In this document: piece after piece, positions 12,740-25,074 of the stretch | Position numbering within the stretch: the stretch's first letter is position 1 | Layout: every line of letters begins with the position of its first letter | Assembly (NCBI GenBank): GCA_903813345.2 | Contig: CAIIXF020000011.1 | Span: 12,374,842-12,438,841, forward strand | Direction: 5' to 3' | DNA length: 64,000 nt | Source: Owenia fusiformis | Taxonomy: Eukaryota > Annelida > Polychaeta > Sabellida > Oweniidae | Position numbers and translations under genes: made by a program | The notes under the pieces: generated by a model | Databases searched by the model: none | The model's input: the letters and a program-made list of their open reading frames with translations, nothing else | What the model was told of the DNA's origin: nothing

Positions 12740-13293
12740 AGGTGACTCCTCTTCCAGTGGATGGCTCCTCTTCCAGTGGGTGGCTCCTCTTCCATGGGAT
12801 TGCTCATCTTCCAGCGCCCAACGGGTGGCTTATCTTGCAGCGGGTGGCTTATCTTCCAGCGAGTTGCTCCTCTTCCAGCGAGTTGCTCCTTTTCCAGCGA
12901 GTTGCTCCTTTTCCAGCGAGTTGCTCCTTTTCCAGCGAGTTGCTCCTCTTCCAGCGAATTGCTCCTCCTCCAGCGAGTTGCTCCTCTTCCAGCGGGTTGT
13001 TCCTCTTCCAGTGAGTTGCTCCTCTTCCAGTGAGTTGCTTCTCTTCCAGTGAGTTGCTCATCTTCCAGTGAGTTGCTCATCTTCCAGTGGGTTGCTCCTC
13101 TTCCAGTGGGTTGTTATCTTCCAGTGGGTTGCTCATCTTCCAGTGGGTTGCACATCTTCCAGTGAGTTGCTCATCTTCCAGTGAGTTGCTCATCTTCCAG
13201 TGAGTTGCTCATCTTCCAGATAGTTGCTCATCTTCCAGATAGTTGCTCATCTTCCAGTGGGTTGCTCATCTTCCAGCGGATGAATTATCTTCC
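12740..13293. repeat. 19-bp minisatellite, unit 3
   Basis: About 29 units. The variant order is the same as in unit 4, showing that they were copied together as part of the 4.55-kb unit. Confidence 0.93.
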
Positions 13294-14753
13294 AGCGGTT
13301 GGATCATCTTCTAGAAGTTTGATCATCTTCAAGGTTGCCATCTTCCACAAGATAGAACATCTTCAACTGGGAACTTGGCTTTCCAATGGGTGACTTGTCT
13401 TGCAGTGTGTGGCTTGCAGTGTGTGGCTTGCAGTGTGTGGCTTCCAGTGTATGGCTCAGGTGCTAGTGGGCTGATCACCTCCAAGCTAAAGGTAAATCTG
13501 GAAGAAATATTGTACATTAGGAAATAAAAATACTATACTTACTTGAACCCCACATCCTAGAGATATATCTTCCATCACAGACAGTGCTTCTTCAGCAACA
13601 CACAGATATCACCAGAATAACAATATCCTATGAAGATACAGACGCTGCAGGCAGATGGTGTATATTGTAGTTACTCTCATAAACTCGGAAAAACAGAAGC
13701 TTATCTTCAGGGGAAGAGGAGTGCATCTGAAAGTACATACAAAATAGGAAAAGCTTAGCAGTGGTTTCAATTTTCAACAAGGTTTCAGTGATCAAGACAC
13801 TATAATAACGGGTGGAGGAGGGAATACGAATCTCCAGTGAGATCATCTTTCAGCAGGTTGATCATCTTCCACCAGGTGGATCATCTTCCACCAGGTGGAT
13901 CATCTTCCAGCTGATGGGTCATCTTTCAGGGAGTAGCTTGTCTTCAGATGAGTGGCTTGACTTTCAGCAGATGGCTTGTAATCTGGTAGAATGCTCGTAT
14001 TCCAAGAGCTGGCTAATATTCTAGTGGGTGCCTCATCTTCCAGTGGATGGCTGGTCTTCAAATGATTTTTTATCTTTTTGAGGGTGGTTCCTCTTCCAGA
14101 GGATGGATAATCTTCCAGACGGCATTTTCTGTTCCAGTTGGTTACTTGGCTTCCAGTTTGTGGCTTAGATTCTAGTGGGCTGATCACCCCCATGCTAAAG
14201 GCAAATCTGAAATACTCTAAATTTGGAAATAAAACTTCTGTACTTACTTGAGCAGGATCCTAGAGAATTTTCTCATCTTGAACAAAGCTACTGCAGTCGC
14301 ACAATGACATCACCAGAATAACAACATTTTATGTAGGTACAGGTGCTAAAGACACAAGTTCCTTATTGTAGTTACGCTTTGAACCATCTCAGAAAGGGTA
14401 GACGTTTCTACCTCCAGGGTAAGAGAAGTGCATCTGTAAGTACCTGTAAAATATGAAGTCAGCAATGATTTAAATTTTGATTTGTAGTTACAATGCCAAA
14501 ATGATCGAGCCACTTAACAGGCGGAGGAGGGAATGCAAGGCATTCCTTTTATTGATCCTAGTAAATATCTCTTGGCCTTGTACCCCTCCCGGCTCAAGAT
14601 TTACATCATCAAATCAACTAACTGCCTGAACAGAAGTATCTCTGTAGAACATGAATTAAAATTATGTTTTTGAATATTGAATTGCCCCCACCCCCAAGAC
14701 CAATATAATGAATAGTTTTATTTATCTTTTGATATGTAAAGCCAACATACACA

Positions 14754-16804
14754 TTATCTCCACATTTGCTCTACACTATAGCTACCCTCGTCCACGTGGG
14801 TGTAACGTTCCTGTTGTTTCTTTAGTTGCAGACACCTATTAGTACAAGCAATAGCAACATGCTTTGTAGATACAAACACTGCAAACAGCTGACCCAAATC
14901 ATTGATCCACTCCAAAACATCACAACCAGGGTAGAAATTGTTATGACCTGAAAGTACTAAAAAAAGGAAAAAAGTCAGCAATGATTTGACTTTTTTCCTT
15001 AAAAGAAATGAGTAAATATACCCATCTCACTGAAATGGCCATTTTCAGATATGAGTACATTTACATATTACTTTTAAGAGAATGCATGAACATGCAAAAT
15101 GTCACCACTGGCCATGTGTTAAAGATGCATTTAGTTCCAGTAAGCCGAACACTAACTGATTACTGCCATCAAGAAGTTTCGTCCACTCACCAGTTTGAGA
15201 ATATAACAATATGTCAACACTCTGTAGTGACATAAAAGTCAAATCATTGCCCAGTAAGTACAGTTGATTAAAAACTATAAACAAAAATCATAGCATTACT
15301 GAATTAATGGTCAAATTGTTGCTTTAAAAGCTAGCATTATAATATTCAAATGATCAAGACCAAATTGATAGAACTAGAAATATTTTGTTGGTATAAGTCT
15401 CAGAATGAAAATTACCAAACACATGCAAACAGAACCATTGTTCCCTGTGTTGCACCCAAGAACCTGCTTTGCTGGAAATACAAAAAATATGCTGTAATAC
15501 TTGTTAAACTTAATATAACAATTTACATAAATTGCCCAAAATTAAAATCGAACAGAATGGGAGGGATGGAGTAAGGTAGTAATATATCTTAACTAAGTAA
15601 TACAATATTGCTTCCAGCTGTTCCCTGTGTGGCTGCTACCAAGGTCATTCTTCTGGTGGACGTGTGATTCTGTGCAAGGAGAAAATTCATTTATGAGTAA
15701 CTTCTGCATGAAACAGTAGTAGTTGTAGTCCAGAACATTAGTAGTCTTTTATCTTCTTCACAACACCTACATTGAGAAAATGATTTAATTGACTACCTTA
15801 ACTCCAAAGCATGCAAGGGATTATCATTTATTGCAAAAAATAACCGTAAAAATCTGAACAAGTCACCTTTGTCAATCAGAGTCTAGATCATAAATACCTA
15901 GACGGTTGATTGCTTTTTGGACCAAAACATGGTCGCATTTACACTGACCTCAAAACAAGAAAAAAACAAGTTAAATTGAAAAATTGATGAAAGTTAAGAT
16001 CATCTACCAACTCGCACCAAAAAGAGAATGGAAGTCGAAAACTGAGATTAACATACTAAGGTATGTTAAGTCTCAGGTGGAAATGAGTTTACAAAAAAAA
16101 ATATGAAGACAATATTTTCCAAATATGGCACACGTCTCTTCCATTTTGATATAAACCAGGTGGATTCCATTATTCTTTCATTTCAGAACATAGAATCTGT
16201 TAGGAAGCTTTCAGGCCAACACACCTTAACAAAGGATCAAACAATGGGTGACCATCCCTTCGCTCATGTCGTATGCTGTCTAGAGAGATTAAGAAGAATA
16301 ACAAGAATGACATCCTCGGCCATGCATAATTAGGATACATCACATTAAAAAGATGAAATACAAGACCATACCACTATCAATTCCCAATAGTATCTTTACT
16401 GTAACACTGATAAGCAATGTCTACCTACCTAAAGAGTGCAAGGTAACATGTATCAACCCCGAGGCCATTCCGTACAGATCCAAGTGGAATCTTGCTGCGT
16501 CCTCACAAGATCTCTGGATCACACTATATCCGTCATAGCCAACTACTAACATTACAATACCAGCAAGTAAAAATGAGTGGACCTTCACCAGAGATCGACA
16601 ATACCCCTCCAGAACGACCCAATGCATGCCGGCACCACAGAATGCATTGAAGAAAGAAAATTCAGAATACCTCCTCCTGGTGGGTGCAAGACCCATCATT
16701 TTCACTCGCAAGTAAAGAATGTTTTCGCCAGCCATCAGAATATAGGCGAAACAAAGAACCAAGCTCAACAATAAGAATCCAACATGGAAACTGTTGGTCG
16801 GGAC
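14754..16804 (-). CDS. Same membrane-protein exons, array copy 4
   Basis: Main exon 16429-16804 and last exon 14754-14947; the two small exons lie between them as in copy 3. The predicted protein is identical to copy 3. Nearly identical noncoding flanks show very recent duplication, so identity here says nothing about selection. Confidence 0.4.
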
Positions 16805-17327
16805 TTACAAGGAATCGATACCTGAAACCCATGCATCCAGAGATTGATAGACACTGATCATCAGAATCACAGTGGAGGTACTACGAGGAACATCAAACGG
16901 TATGACCGAGTAAACCAGAGCTCTCAATACAATGGATCAGAATGACCCATGCTCAACAATGCCATTCTTAGATATTCCTCAAAATCAATCGGGACAACAT
17001 AAAACATGAACAATGGAAGGCCTCCCAACACTTGATCCAGTGTTAAGACATGTTTAGCAATCCAGCCTCATAGCAGATTCCAGGTTCCTTCACTCCAGAA
17101 TAATGGGTTGGCCAACAAAATCCACTGGTTCAATCAAAATGGAAGGTGTCCCACTAAACCAGAAGAATCGGCCGCTCCTAAATATCATAGAAAACCATAT
17201 TTGGGAAACATGTCTAGCTGGCAGATGACCCCATATGGAATGACTAATAGGATAACTCAACAAATTTACTTAACTTAGGTGACAGGATCATCGCGATGAA
17301 GCTCATCTTTAGGTAGTGGATTCAAGG

Positions 17328-17881
17328 AGGTGACTCCTCTTCCAGTGGATGGCTCCTCTTCCAGTGGGTGGCTCCTCTTCCATGGGATTGCTCATCTTCC
17401 AGCGCCCAACGGGTGGCTTATCTTGCAGCGGGTGGCTTATCTTCCAGCGAGTTGCTCCTCTTCCAGCGAGTTGCTCCTTTTCCAGCGAGTTGCTCCTTTT
17501 CCAGCGAGTTGCTCCTTTTCCAGCGAGTTGCTCCTCTTCCAGCGAATTGCTCCTCCTCCAGCGAGTTGCTCCTCTTCCAGCGGGTTGTTCCTCTTCCAGT
17601 GAGTTGCTCCTCTTCCAGTGAGTTGCTTCTCTTCCAGTGAGTTGCTCATCTTCCAGTGAGTTGCTCATCTTCCAGTGGGTTGCTCCTCTTCCAGTGGGTT
17701 GTTATCTTCCAGTGGGTTGCTCATCTTCCAGTGGGTTGCACATCTTCCAGTGAGTTGCTCATCTTCCAGTGAGTTGCTCATCTTCCAGTGAGTTGCTCAT
17801 CTTCCAGATAGTTGCTCATCTTCCAGATAGTTGCTCATCTTCCAGTGGGTTGCTCATCTTCCAGCGGATGAATTATCTTCC
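17328..17881. repeat. 19-bp minisatellite, unit 4
   Basis: About 29 units, variant by variant the same as 12740-13293. Confidence 0.93.
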
Positions 17882-19341
17882 AGCGGTTGGATCATCTTCT
17901 AGAAGTTTGATCATCTTCAAGGTTGCCATCTTCCACAAGATAGAACATCTTCAACTGGGAACTTGGCTTTCCAATGGGTGACTTGTCTTGCAGTGTGTGG
18001 CTTGCAGTGTGTGGCTTGCAGTGTGTGGCTTCCAGTGTATGGCTCAGGTGCTAGTGGGCTGATCACCTCCAAGCTAAAGGTAAATCTGGAAGAAATATTG
18101 TACATTAGGAAATAAAAATACTATACTTACTTGAACCCCACATCCTAGAGATATATCTTCCATCACAGACAGTGCTTCTTCAGCAACACACAGATATCAC
18201 CAGAATAACAATATCCTATGAAGATACAGACGCTGCAGGCAGATGGTGTATATTGTAGTTACTCTCATAAACTCGGAAAAACAGAAGCTTATCTTCAGGG
18301 GAAGAGGAGTGCATCTGAAAGTACATACAAAATAGGAAAAGCTTAGCAGTGGTTTCAATTTTCAACAAGGTTTCAGTGATCAAGACACTATAATAACGGG
18401 TGGAGGAGGGAATACGAATCTCCAGTGAGATCATCTTTCAGCAGGTTGATCATCTTCCACCAGGTGGATCATCTTCCACCAGGTGGATCATCTTCCAGCT
18501 GATGGGTCATCTTTCAGGGAGTAGCTTGTCTTCAGATGAGTGGCTTGACTTTCAGCAGATGGCTTGTAATCTGGTAGAATGCTCGTATTCCAAGAGCTGG
18601 CTAATATTCTAGTGGGTGCCTCATCTTCCAGTGGATGGCTGGTCTTCAAATGATTTTTTATCTTTTTGAGGGTGGTTCCTCTTCCAGAGGATGGATAATC
18701 TTCCAGACGGCATTTTCTGTTCCAGTTGGTTACTTGGCTTCCAGTTTGTGGCTTAGATTCTAGTGGGCTGATCACCCCCATGCTAAAGGCAAATCTGAAA
18801 TACTCTAAATTTGGAAATAAAACTTCTGTACTTACTTGAGCAGGATCCTAGAGAATTTTCTCATCTTGAACAAAGCTACTGCAGTCGCACAATGACATCA
18901 CCAGAATAACAACATTTTATGTAGGTACAGGTGCTAAAGACACAAGTTCCTTATTGTAGTTACGCTTTGAACCATCTCAGAAAGGGTAGACGTTTCTACC
19001 TCCAGGGTAAGAGAAGTGCATCTGTAAGTACCTGTAAAATATGAAGTCAGCAATGATTTAAATTTTGATTTGTAGTTACAATGCCAAAATGATCGAGCCA
19101 CTTAACAGGCGGAGGAGGGAATGCAAGGCATTCCTTTTATTGATCCTAGTAAATATCTCTTGGCCTTGTACCCCTCCCGGCTCAAGATTTACATCATCAA
19201 ATCAACTAACTGCCTGAACAGAAGTATCTCTGTAGAACATGAATTAAAATTATGTTTTTGAATATTGAATTGCCCCCACCCCCAAGACCAATATAATGAA
19301 TAGTTTTATTTATCTTTTGATATGTAAAGCCAACATACACA

Positions 19342-21394
19342 TTATCTCCACATTTGCTCTACACTATAGCTACCCTCGTCCACGTGGGTGTAACGTTCCT
19401 GTTGTTTCTTTAGTTGCAGACACCTATTAGTACAAGCAATAGCAACATGCTTTGTAGATACAAACACTGCAAACAGCTGACCCAAATCATTGATCCACTC
19501 CAAAACATCACAACCAGGGTAGAAATTGTTATGACCTGAAAGTACTAAAAAAAAGGAAAAAAGTCAGCAATGATTTGACTTTTTTCCGTAAAAGAAATGA
19601 GTAAATATACCCATCTCACTGAAATGGCCATTTTCAGATATGAGAACATTTACATATTACTTTTAAGAGAATGCATGAACATGCAAAATGGCACCACTGG
19701 CCATGTGTTAAAGATGCATTTAGTTCCAGTAAGCCGAACACTAACTGATTACTGCCATCAAGAAGTTTCGTCCACTCACCAGTTTGAGAATATAACAATA
19801 TGTCAACACTCTGTAGTGACATAAAAGTCAAATCATTGCCCAGTAAGTACAGTTGATTAAAAACTATAAACAAAAATCATAGCATTACTGAATTAATGGT
19901 CAAATTGTTGCTTTAAAAGCTAGCATTATAATATTCAAATGATCAAGACCAAATTGATAGAACTAGAAATGTTTTGTTGGTATAAGTCTCAGAATGAAAA
20001 TTACCAAACACACGCAAACAGAACCATTGTTCCCTGTGTTGCACCCAAGAACCTGGTTTGCTGGAAATACAAAAAATATGCTGTAATACTTGTTAAACTT
20101 AATATAACAATTTACATAAATTGCCCAAAATTAAAATCGAACAGAATGGGAGGGATGGAGTAAGGTAGTAATATATCTTAACTAAGTAATACAATATTGC
20201 TTCCAGCTGTTCCCTGTGTGGCTGCTACCAAGGTCATTCTTCTGGTGGACGTGTGATTCTGTGCAAGGAGAAAATTCATTTATGAGTAACTTCTGCATGA
20301 AACAGTAGTAGTTGTAGTCCAGAACATTAGTAGTCTTTTATCTTCTTCACAACACCTACATTGAGAAAATGATTTAATTGACTACCTTAACTCCAAAGCA
20401 TGCAAGGGATTATCATTTATTGCAAAAAATAACCTTAAAAATCTGAACAAGTCACCTTTGTCAATCAGAGTCTAGATCATAAATACCTAGACGGTTGATT
20501 GCTTTTTGGACCAAAACATGGTCGCATTTACACTGACCTCAAAACAAGAAAAAAACAAGTTAAATTGAAAAATTGATGAAAGTTAAGATCATCTACCAAC
20601 TCGCACCAAAAAAGAGAATGGAAGTCGAAAACTTAGATTAACATACTAAGGTATGTTAAGTCTCAGGTGAAAATGATTTTACAAAAAAAAATATGAAGAC
20701 AATATTTTCCAAATATGGCACACGTCTCTTCCATTTTGATATAAACCAGGTGGATTCCATTATTCTTTCATTTCAGAACATAGAATCTGTTAGGAAGCTT
20801 TCAGGCCAACACACCTTAACAAAGGATCAAACAATGGGTGACCATCCCTTCGCTCATGTCGTATGCTGTCTAGAGAGATTAAGAAGAATAACAAGAATGA
20901 CATCCTCGGCCATGCATAATTAGGATACATCACATTAAAAAGATGAAATACAAGACCATACCACTATCAATTCCCAATAGTATCTTTACTGTAACACTGA
21001 TAAGCAATGTCTACCTACCTAAAGAGTGCAAGGTAACATGTATCAACCCCGAGGCCATTCCGTACAGATCCAAGTGGAATCTTGCTGCGTCCTCACAAGA
21101 TCTCTGGATCACACTATATCCGTCATAGCCAACTACTAACATTACAATACCAGCAAGTAAAAATGAGTGGACCTTCACCAGAGATCGACAATACCCCTCC
21201 AGAACGACCCAATGCATGCCGGCACCACAGAATGCATTGAAGAAAGAAAATTCAGAATACCTCCTCCTGGTGGGTGCAAGACCCATCATTTTCACTCGCA
21301 AGTAAAGAATGTTTTCGCCAGCCATCAGAATATAGGCGAAACAAAGAACCAAGCTCAACAATAAGAATCCAACATGGAAACTGTTGGTCGGGAC
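19342..21394 (-). CDS. Same membrane-protein exons, array copy 5
   Basis: Main exon 21019-21394 and last exon 19342-19535 encode the same residues as the other copies, although the noncoding parts of this unit differ noticeably (for example near 19620, 19690, 20590 and 20632). This is the copy nearest the unduplicated flank and so perhaps closest to the founder gene. It shares the in-frame TAA upstream of the main exon. Confidence 0.4.
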
Positions 21395-21916
21395 TTACAA
21401 GGAATCGATACCTGAAACCCATGCATCCAGAGATTGATAGACACTGATCATCAGAATCACAGTGGAGGTACTACGAGGGACATCAAACGGTATGACCGAG
21501 TAAACCAGAGCTCTCAATGCAATGGATCAGAATGACCCATGCTCAACAATGCCATTCTTAGATATTCCTCAAAATCAATCGGGACAACATAAAACATGAA
21601 CAATGGAAGGTCTCCCAACACTTGATCCAGTGTTAAGACATGTTTAGCAATCCAGCCTCATAGCAGATTCCAGGTTCCTTCACTCCAGAATAATGGGTTG
21701 GCCAACAAAATCCACTGGTTCAATCAAAATGGAAGGTGTCCCACTAAACCAGAAGAATCGGCCGCTCCTAAATATCATAGAAAACCATAGATGGAAAACA
21801 TGTCTAGCTGGCAGATGACCCCATATGGAATGACTAATAGGATAACTCAATAAATTTACTTAACTTAGGTGACAGGATCATCGCGATGAAGCTCATCTTT
21901 AGGTAGTGGATTCAAG

Positions 21917-22420
21917 GAGGTGACTCATCTTCCAGTGGATGGCTCCTCTTCCAGTGGGTGGCTCCTCTTCCATGGGTTTGCTGATCTTCCAGCGCCCAAC
22001 GGGTGGCTTATCTTGCAGCGGGTGGCTTATCTTCCAGCGACTTGCTCCTTTTCCAGCGAGTTGCTCCTTTTCCAGCGAGTTGCTCCTCTTCCAGCGAGTT
22101 GCTCCTCTTCCAGTGAGTTGCTCCTCTTCAAGCGAGTTGCTCCTCTTCAAGCGGGTTGTTCATCTTCCAGTGAGTTGCTCCTCTTCCAGTGAGTTGCTCC
22201 TCTTCCAGTGAGTTGCTCCTCTTCCAGTGAGTTGCTCCTCTTCCAGTGAGTTGCTCCTCTTCCAGTGAGTTGCTCCTCTTGCAGTGAGTTGCTCCTCTTC
22301 CAGTGAGTAGCTCATCTTCCAGTGAGTTGCTCATCTTCCAGTGAGTTGCTCATCTTCCAGTGGGTTGCTCATCTTCCAGATAGTTGCTCATCTTCCAGGG
22401 GATGAATTATCTTCCAGCGG
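21917..22420. repeat. 19-bp minisatellite, unit 5
   Basis: About 26 units with its own variant map: a run of GTGAGTTGCTCCTCTTCCA units at 22180-22300 and CTTCAAGC variants near 22130. It was homogenised separately from units 3 and 4. Confidence 0.93.
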
Positions 22421-22650
22421 GTGGATCATCTTCTAGAAGTTTGATCATCTTCAAGGTTGCCATCTTCCACCAGATAGAACATCTTCAACTGGGAACTTGG
22501 CTTTCCAATGGATGACTTGTCTTGCAGTGTGTGGCTTGCAGTGTGTGGCTTCCAGTGTGTGGCTCAGGTGCTAGTGGGCTGATCACCCCCAAGCTAAATG
22601 TAAATCTGGAAGAAATATAGTACATTAGGAAATAAAAATACTGTACTTAC

Positions 22651-22829
22651 TTGAACCCCACATCCTAGAAATATATCTTCCATCCCGGGCAATCCTGCTT
22701 CAGTAACACACAGATATCACCTGATCATATGCAGATACAGACGCTGCAGGCAGATGGTGCACATTGTAATAACGCTCCGAAACTCCTCGGAAAGGATAGA
22801 AACGTAACTTCGGGGGAAGAGAAGTGCAT
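22651..22829 (-). CDS. Exon-like block, single-copy form at the array end
   Basis: The minus strand shows an acceptor (GTATGTACTTTCAG) before ATGCAC and a strong donor (GGTTCAA/GTAAGT), giving a 179-nt exon-like block. One frame reads RFYPFRG, then YYNVHHLPAASVSAYDQ, but stops before the donor. Within the array the same block occurs in two diverged versions per unit (for example near 4450-4650 and 5150-5340), both with premature stops. It lies 5' of the membrane-protein exons in transcript direction and could be a 5' untranslated or leader exon. Function unknown. Confidence 0.3.
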
Positions 22830-23040
22830 CTGAAAGTACATACAAAATAGGAAAAAGTTAGCAATGGTTTAAATTTTCAATTTTTCAGCAAAGCTTCAAT
22901 GATCAAGACACTTCCATAACAGGCAAGACATTCCTTCTATTGATTCTAGGAAATCTTTCCTTGCACCCCTCCCCGCCCCAGATTTACATCATCAAGTCAA
23001 CCGCCTGAAGTGATGTATTTCTGTAAAGGTGAATCATGAA

Positions 23041-24110
23041 TTATAATAGGGTGCCCGATCTTGCACGGTGCAGGGTACACGGGCACATTCTTTTTGTGCT
23101 ATATGTACAATTTCGGAGTAGTTTTATTCACTTTTCATTGATGCTATTTTTGGAAAGATTTAATTTGATCTAAAATATATTCTTTATATTATAGAAAACA
23201 TTTTTGTAGAAATTGCCATACCTGCACATGCTATTTTCTGGTACAAAATAAAATATGAAAGTCATGTGACCCCTTGCTTTTTTCAGGAAAGTATATTACA
23301 TTGTCTCTCTTAGTAAAAAGATCAATGGTAACTCCAGAAAATGTTGATATCTCACGTGGAAGTTGTTTGTCAAATGAATTGAGGGATTTTTTCATGTATG
23401 TCGCTTATGTTTTCCATCCAAAAAACATCAATAAACTTTAAAACATTTTATTGACTACACGATTACACGATATAATCCCAATTTTTAAGTCATTTTTAAT
23501 GTTGATCTATGGTGAAAATTCTAGGGATTAAGGAATGTGATAGTTTACACAATATGAGAAATTATTGATACACATAAAGCCTATTTAAGACAGCATTTAT
23601 ATTGTTCAAAAGCGTTGATTATCAATGATTCCCAGCCCTCTGAAATTTGAAAAATTGAAATACCTGGGTGTTAATCCATTGATAATTCTTTGAAAATGAG
23701 AAACATTTTTTGAGGAATATATGGTACAATCTTATAGTCAATAATTTGTATGTAGTCAAATTTTAAATGTTTGGAACTACTTTGAATGTAAAAATAAGCA
23801 ATCAAAAGACCATATTGAAGCAGAAATATGTAACAATAGAAACATTTAGACTGACATGTCCTAACTTTTGTATAGTTAGTTTGTTTTGTAGTTTAACTAT
23901 CATATCTGTGACCTCTTATATTTTGACGCTTCAATGCCATAATTTTTCCGAAAAAATTAACATGGCTTAACCTCCGTAAATTACAAGAGGCCACAACTTT
24001 GCTGCACATAATACATAACTATCTGAAATAAACAAAAGTAAGGACTTGTACATATGTTTCCATTTTCTCACATCCTGTTGCAACATTAGACTATATCCTA
24101 GACGATATCA
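23041..24110. other. AT-rich stretch with no recognised gene
   Basis: No splice-bounded ORF or known motif seen. 23760-23830 (AAATGTTTGGAACTACTTTG) recurs inverted at 24850-24900 and 25410-25460, so part of it belongs to a local repeat family. Confidence 0.5.
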
Positions 24111-24114
24111 TCTT

Positions 24115-24800
24115 AGTCTGAATTTTTTTTTGAAATTTGGAATAAAAATATTCAGACTATAGCCCACATATGTTAACATTTGGGATTGAAAATGATTTGT
24201 TTACATAGGAAGTGCCATTCAAAATGGCCGATTGGTAAATTGATTTGCATATTTTTTACTTCCCCTATCTTTATTTCCATTTGACAATATGCTGTGTTAA
24301 TTTTTATAGCATTTAATTGTACCTTACTACTTAATTGAATTGTTATAATGCTTATTTTGGGAAGTGAAGTTTCCTAAAATTGATAATTGTGTGCAGGAGG
24401 GACATAATGATCAATAGACTGAATTAGGAAAATCAGTCTGTTGGATATAGACTAGACTACATGTATATCCTCTAGTCTGATTTATTTTGAAATTTGGAAT
24501 GAAAATATTCAGACTATAGCCCACGTATGTTAAAATTTGGAAGTGAACTATTTGTTTACATAGGAAGTGCATTTCAAAATGGCCGATTGGTAAATTTATT
24601 TGCATATTTGTTACTTCCCCTAGCTTTATTTCCATTTGACAATATGCTGTGTTACTTTTTATAGCATTTAATTGAACCTTACTACCTAATTGAATTATTA
24701 TAATGCTTATTTTTTTGGAAGTGAAGTTTTCTAATATTGATAATTGTGTGCAGGAAATTTCCTGTTTTTCCCACAGGATGGATATAATGATCAATAGACC
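24115..24800. repeat. Direct tandem duplication of about 340 bp
   Basis: 24115-24415 and 24474-24800 are diverged direct copies sharing TTTGAAATTTGGAAT, TTCAGACTATAGCCCAC, AAATGGCCGATTGGTAAAT and TTTCCATTTGACAATATGCT. The 127-residue minus-strand ORF over the second copy (24411-24794) is probably incidental. Confidence 0.8.
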
Positions 24801-25074
24801 GAATTATCAGGAAATTCAGTCTATTGGATATAGACTAGTTGCAATATAGTCATTTCATTGCTTATTTTTAAATTCAAAGTAGCTCCAAACATTTAAAATT
24901 TTACTGTAGTTGTGGAACAGTGATAATGTGCAACAAAGCTATGGCCTTTTGTAATTTAAGGTGCATTTTCTGAAAAATTCAAAAGATTCTGTTCAGTGAC
25001 TATCCCTACGCTCCTACTTTTAGCTTTTTTTCAGTCACACTTTCAAAGGGCTAAAAAGGTTATTTCATCATGTT

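Larger units (their letters stand above)
9327..13909. repeat. 4.55-kb tandem repeat unit 3
   Basis: Third unit, 4583 bp. It is almost identical to unit 4, including the same minisatellite variants and the same extra TTGCAGTGTGTGGC copy near 13420, so units 3 and 4 come from the most recent duplication. A short deletion near 9950 removes a few bases present in the other units. Confidence 0.93.
13910..18497. repeat. 4.55-kb tandem repeat unit 4
   Basis: Fourth unit, 4588 bp, nearly identical to unit 3. Unit length is constant (about 4.58 kb) once minisatellite changes are allowed for, as expected of unequal crossing-over between units. Confidence 0.93.
18498..23040. repeat. 4.55-kb tandem repeat unit 5, terminal
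   Basis: Last unit. Its right part (22560-23040) holds only one version of the exon-like block, and this block runs directly into sequence that in the other units follows the second version (ATTCCTT, GATTCTAGGAAAT, then ATTTACATCATCAA). Similarity to the array fades at about 23040. The end therefore looks like a junction with the pre-duplication flank. Confidence 0.85.
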
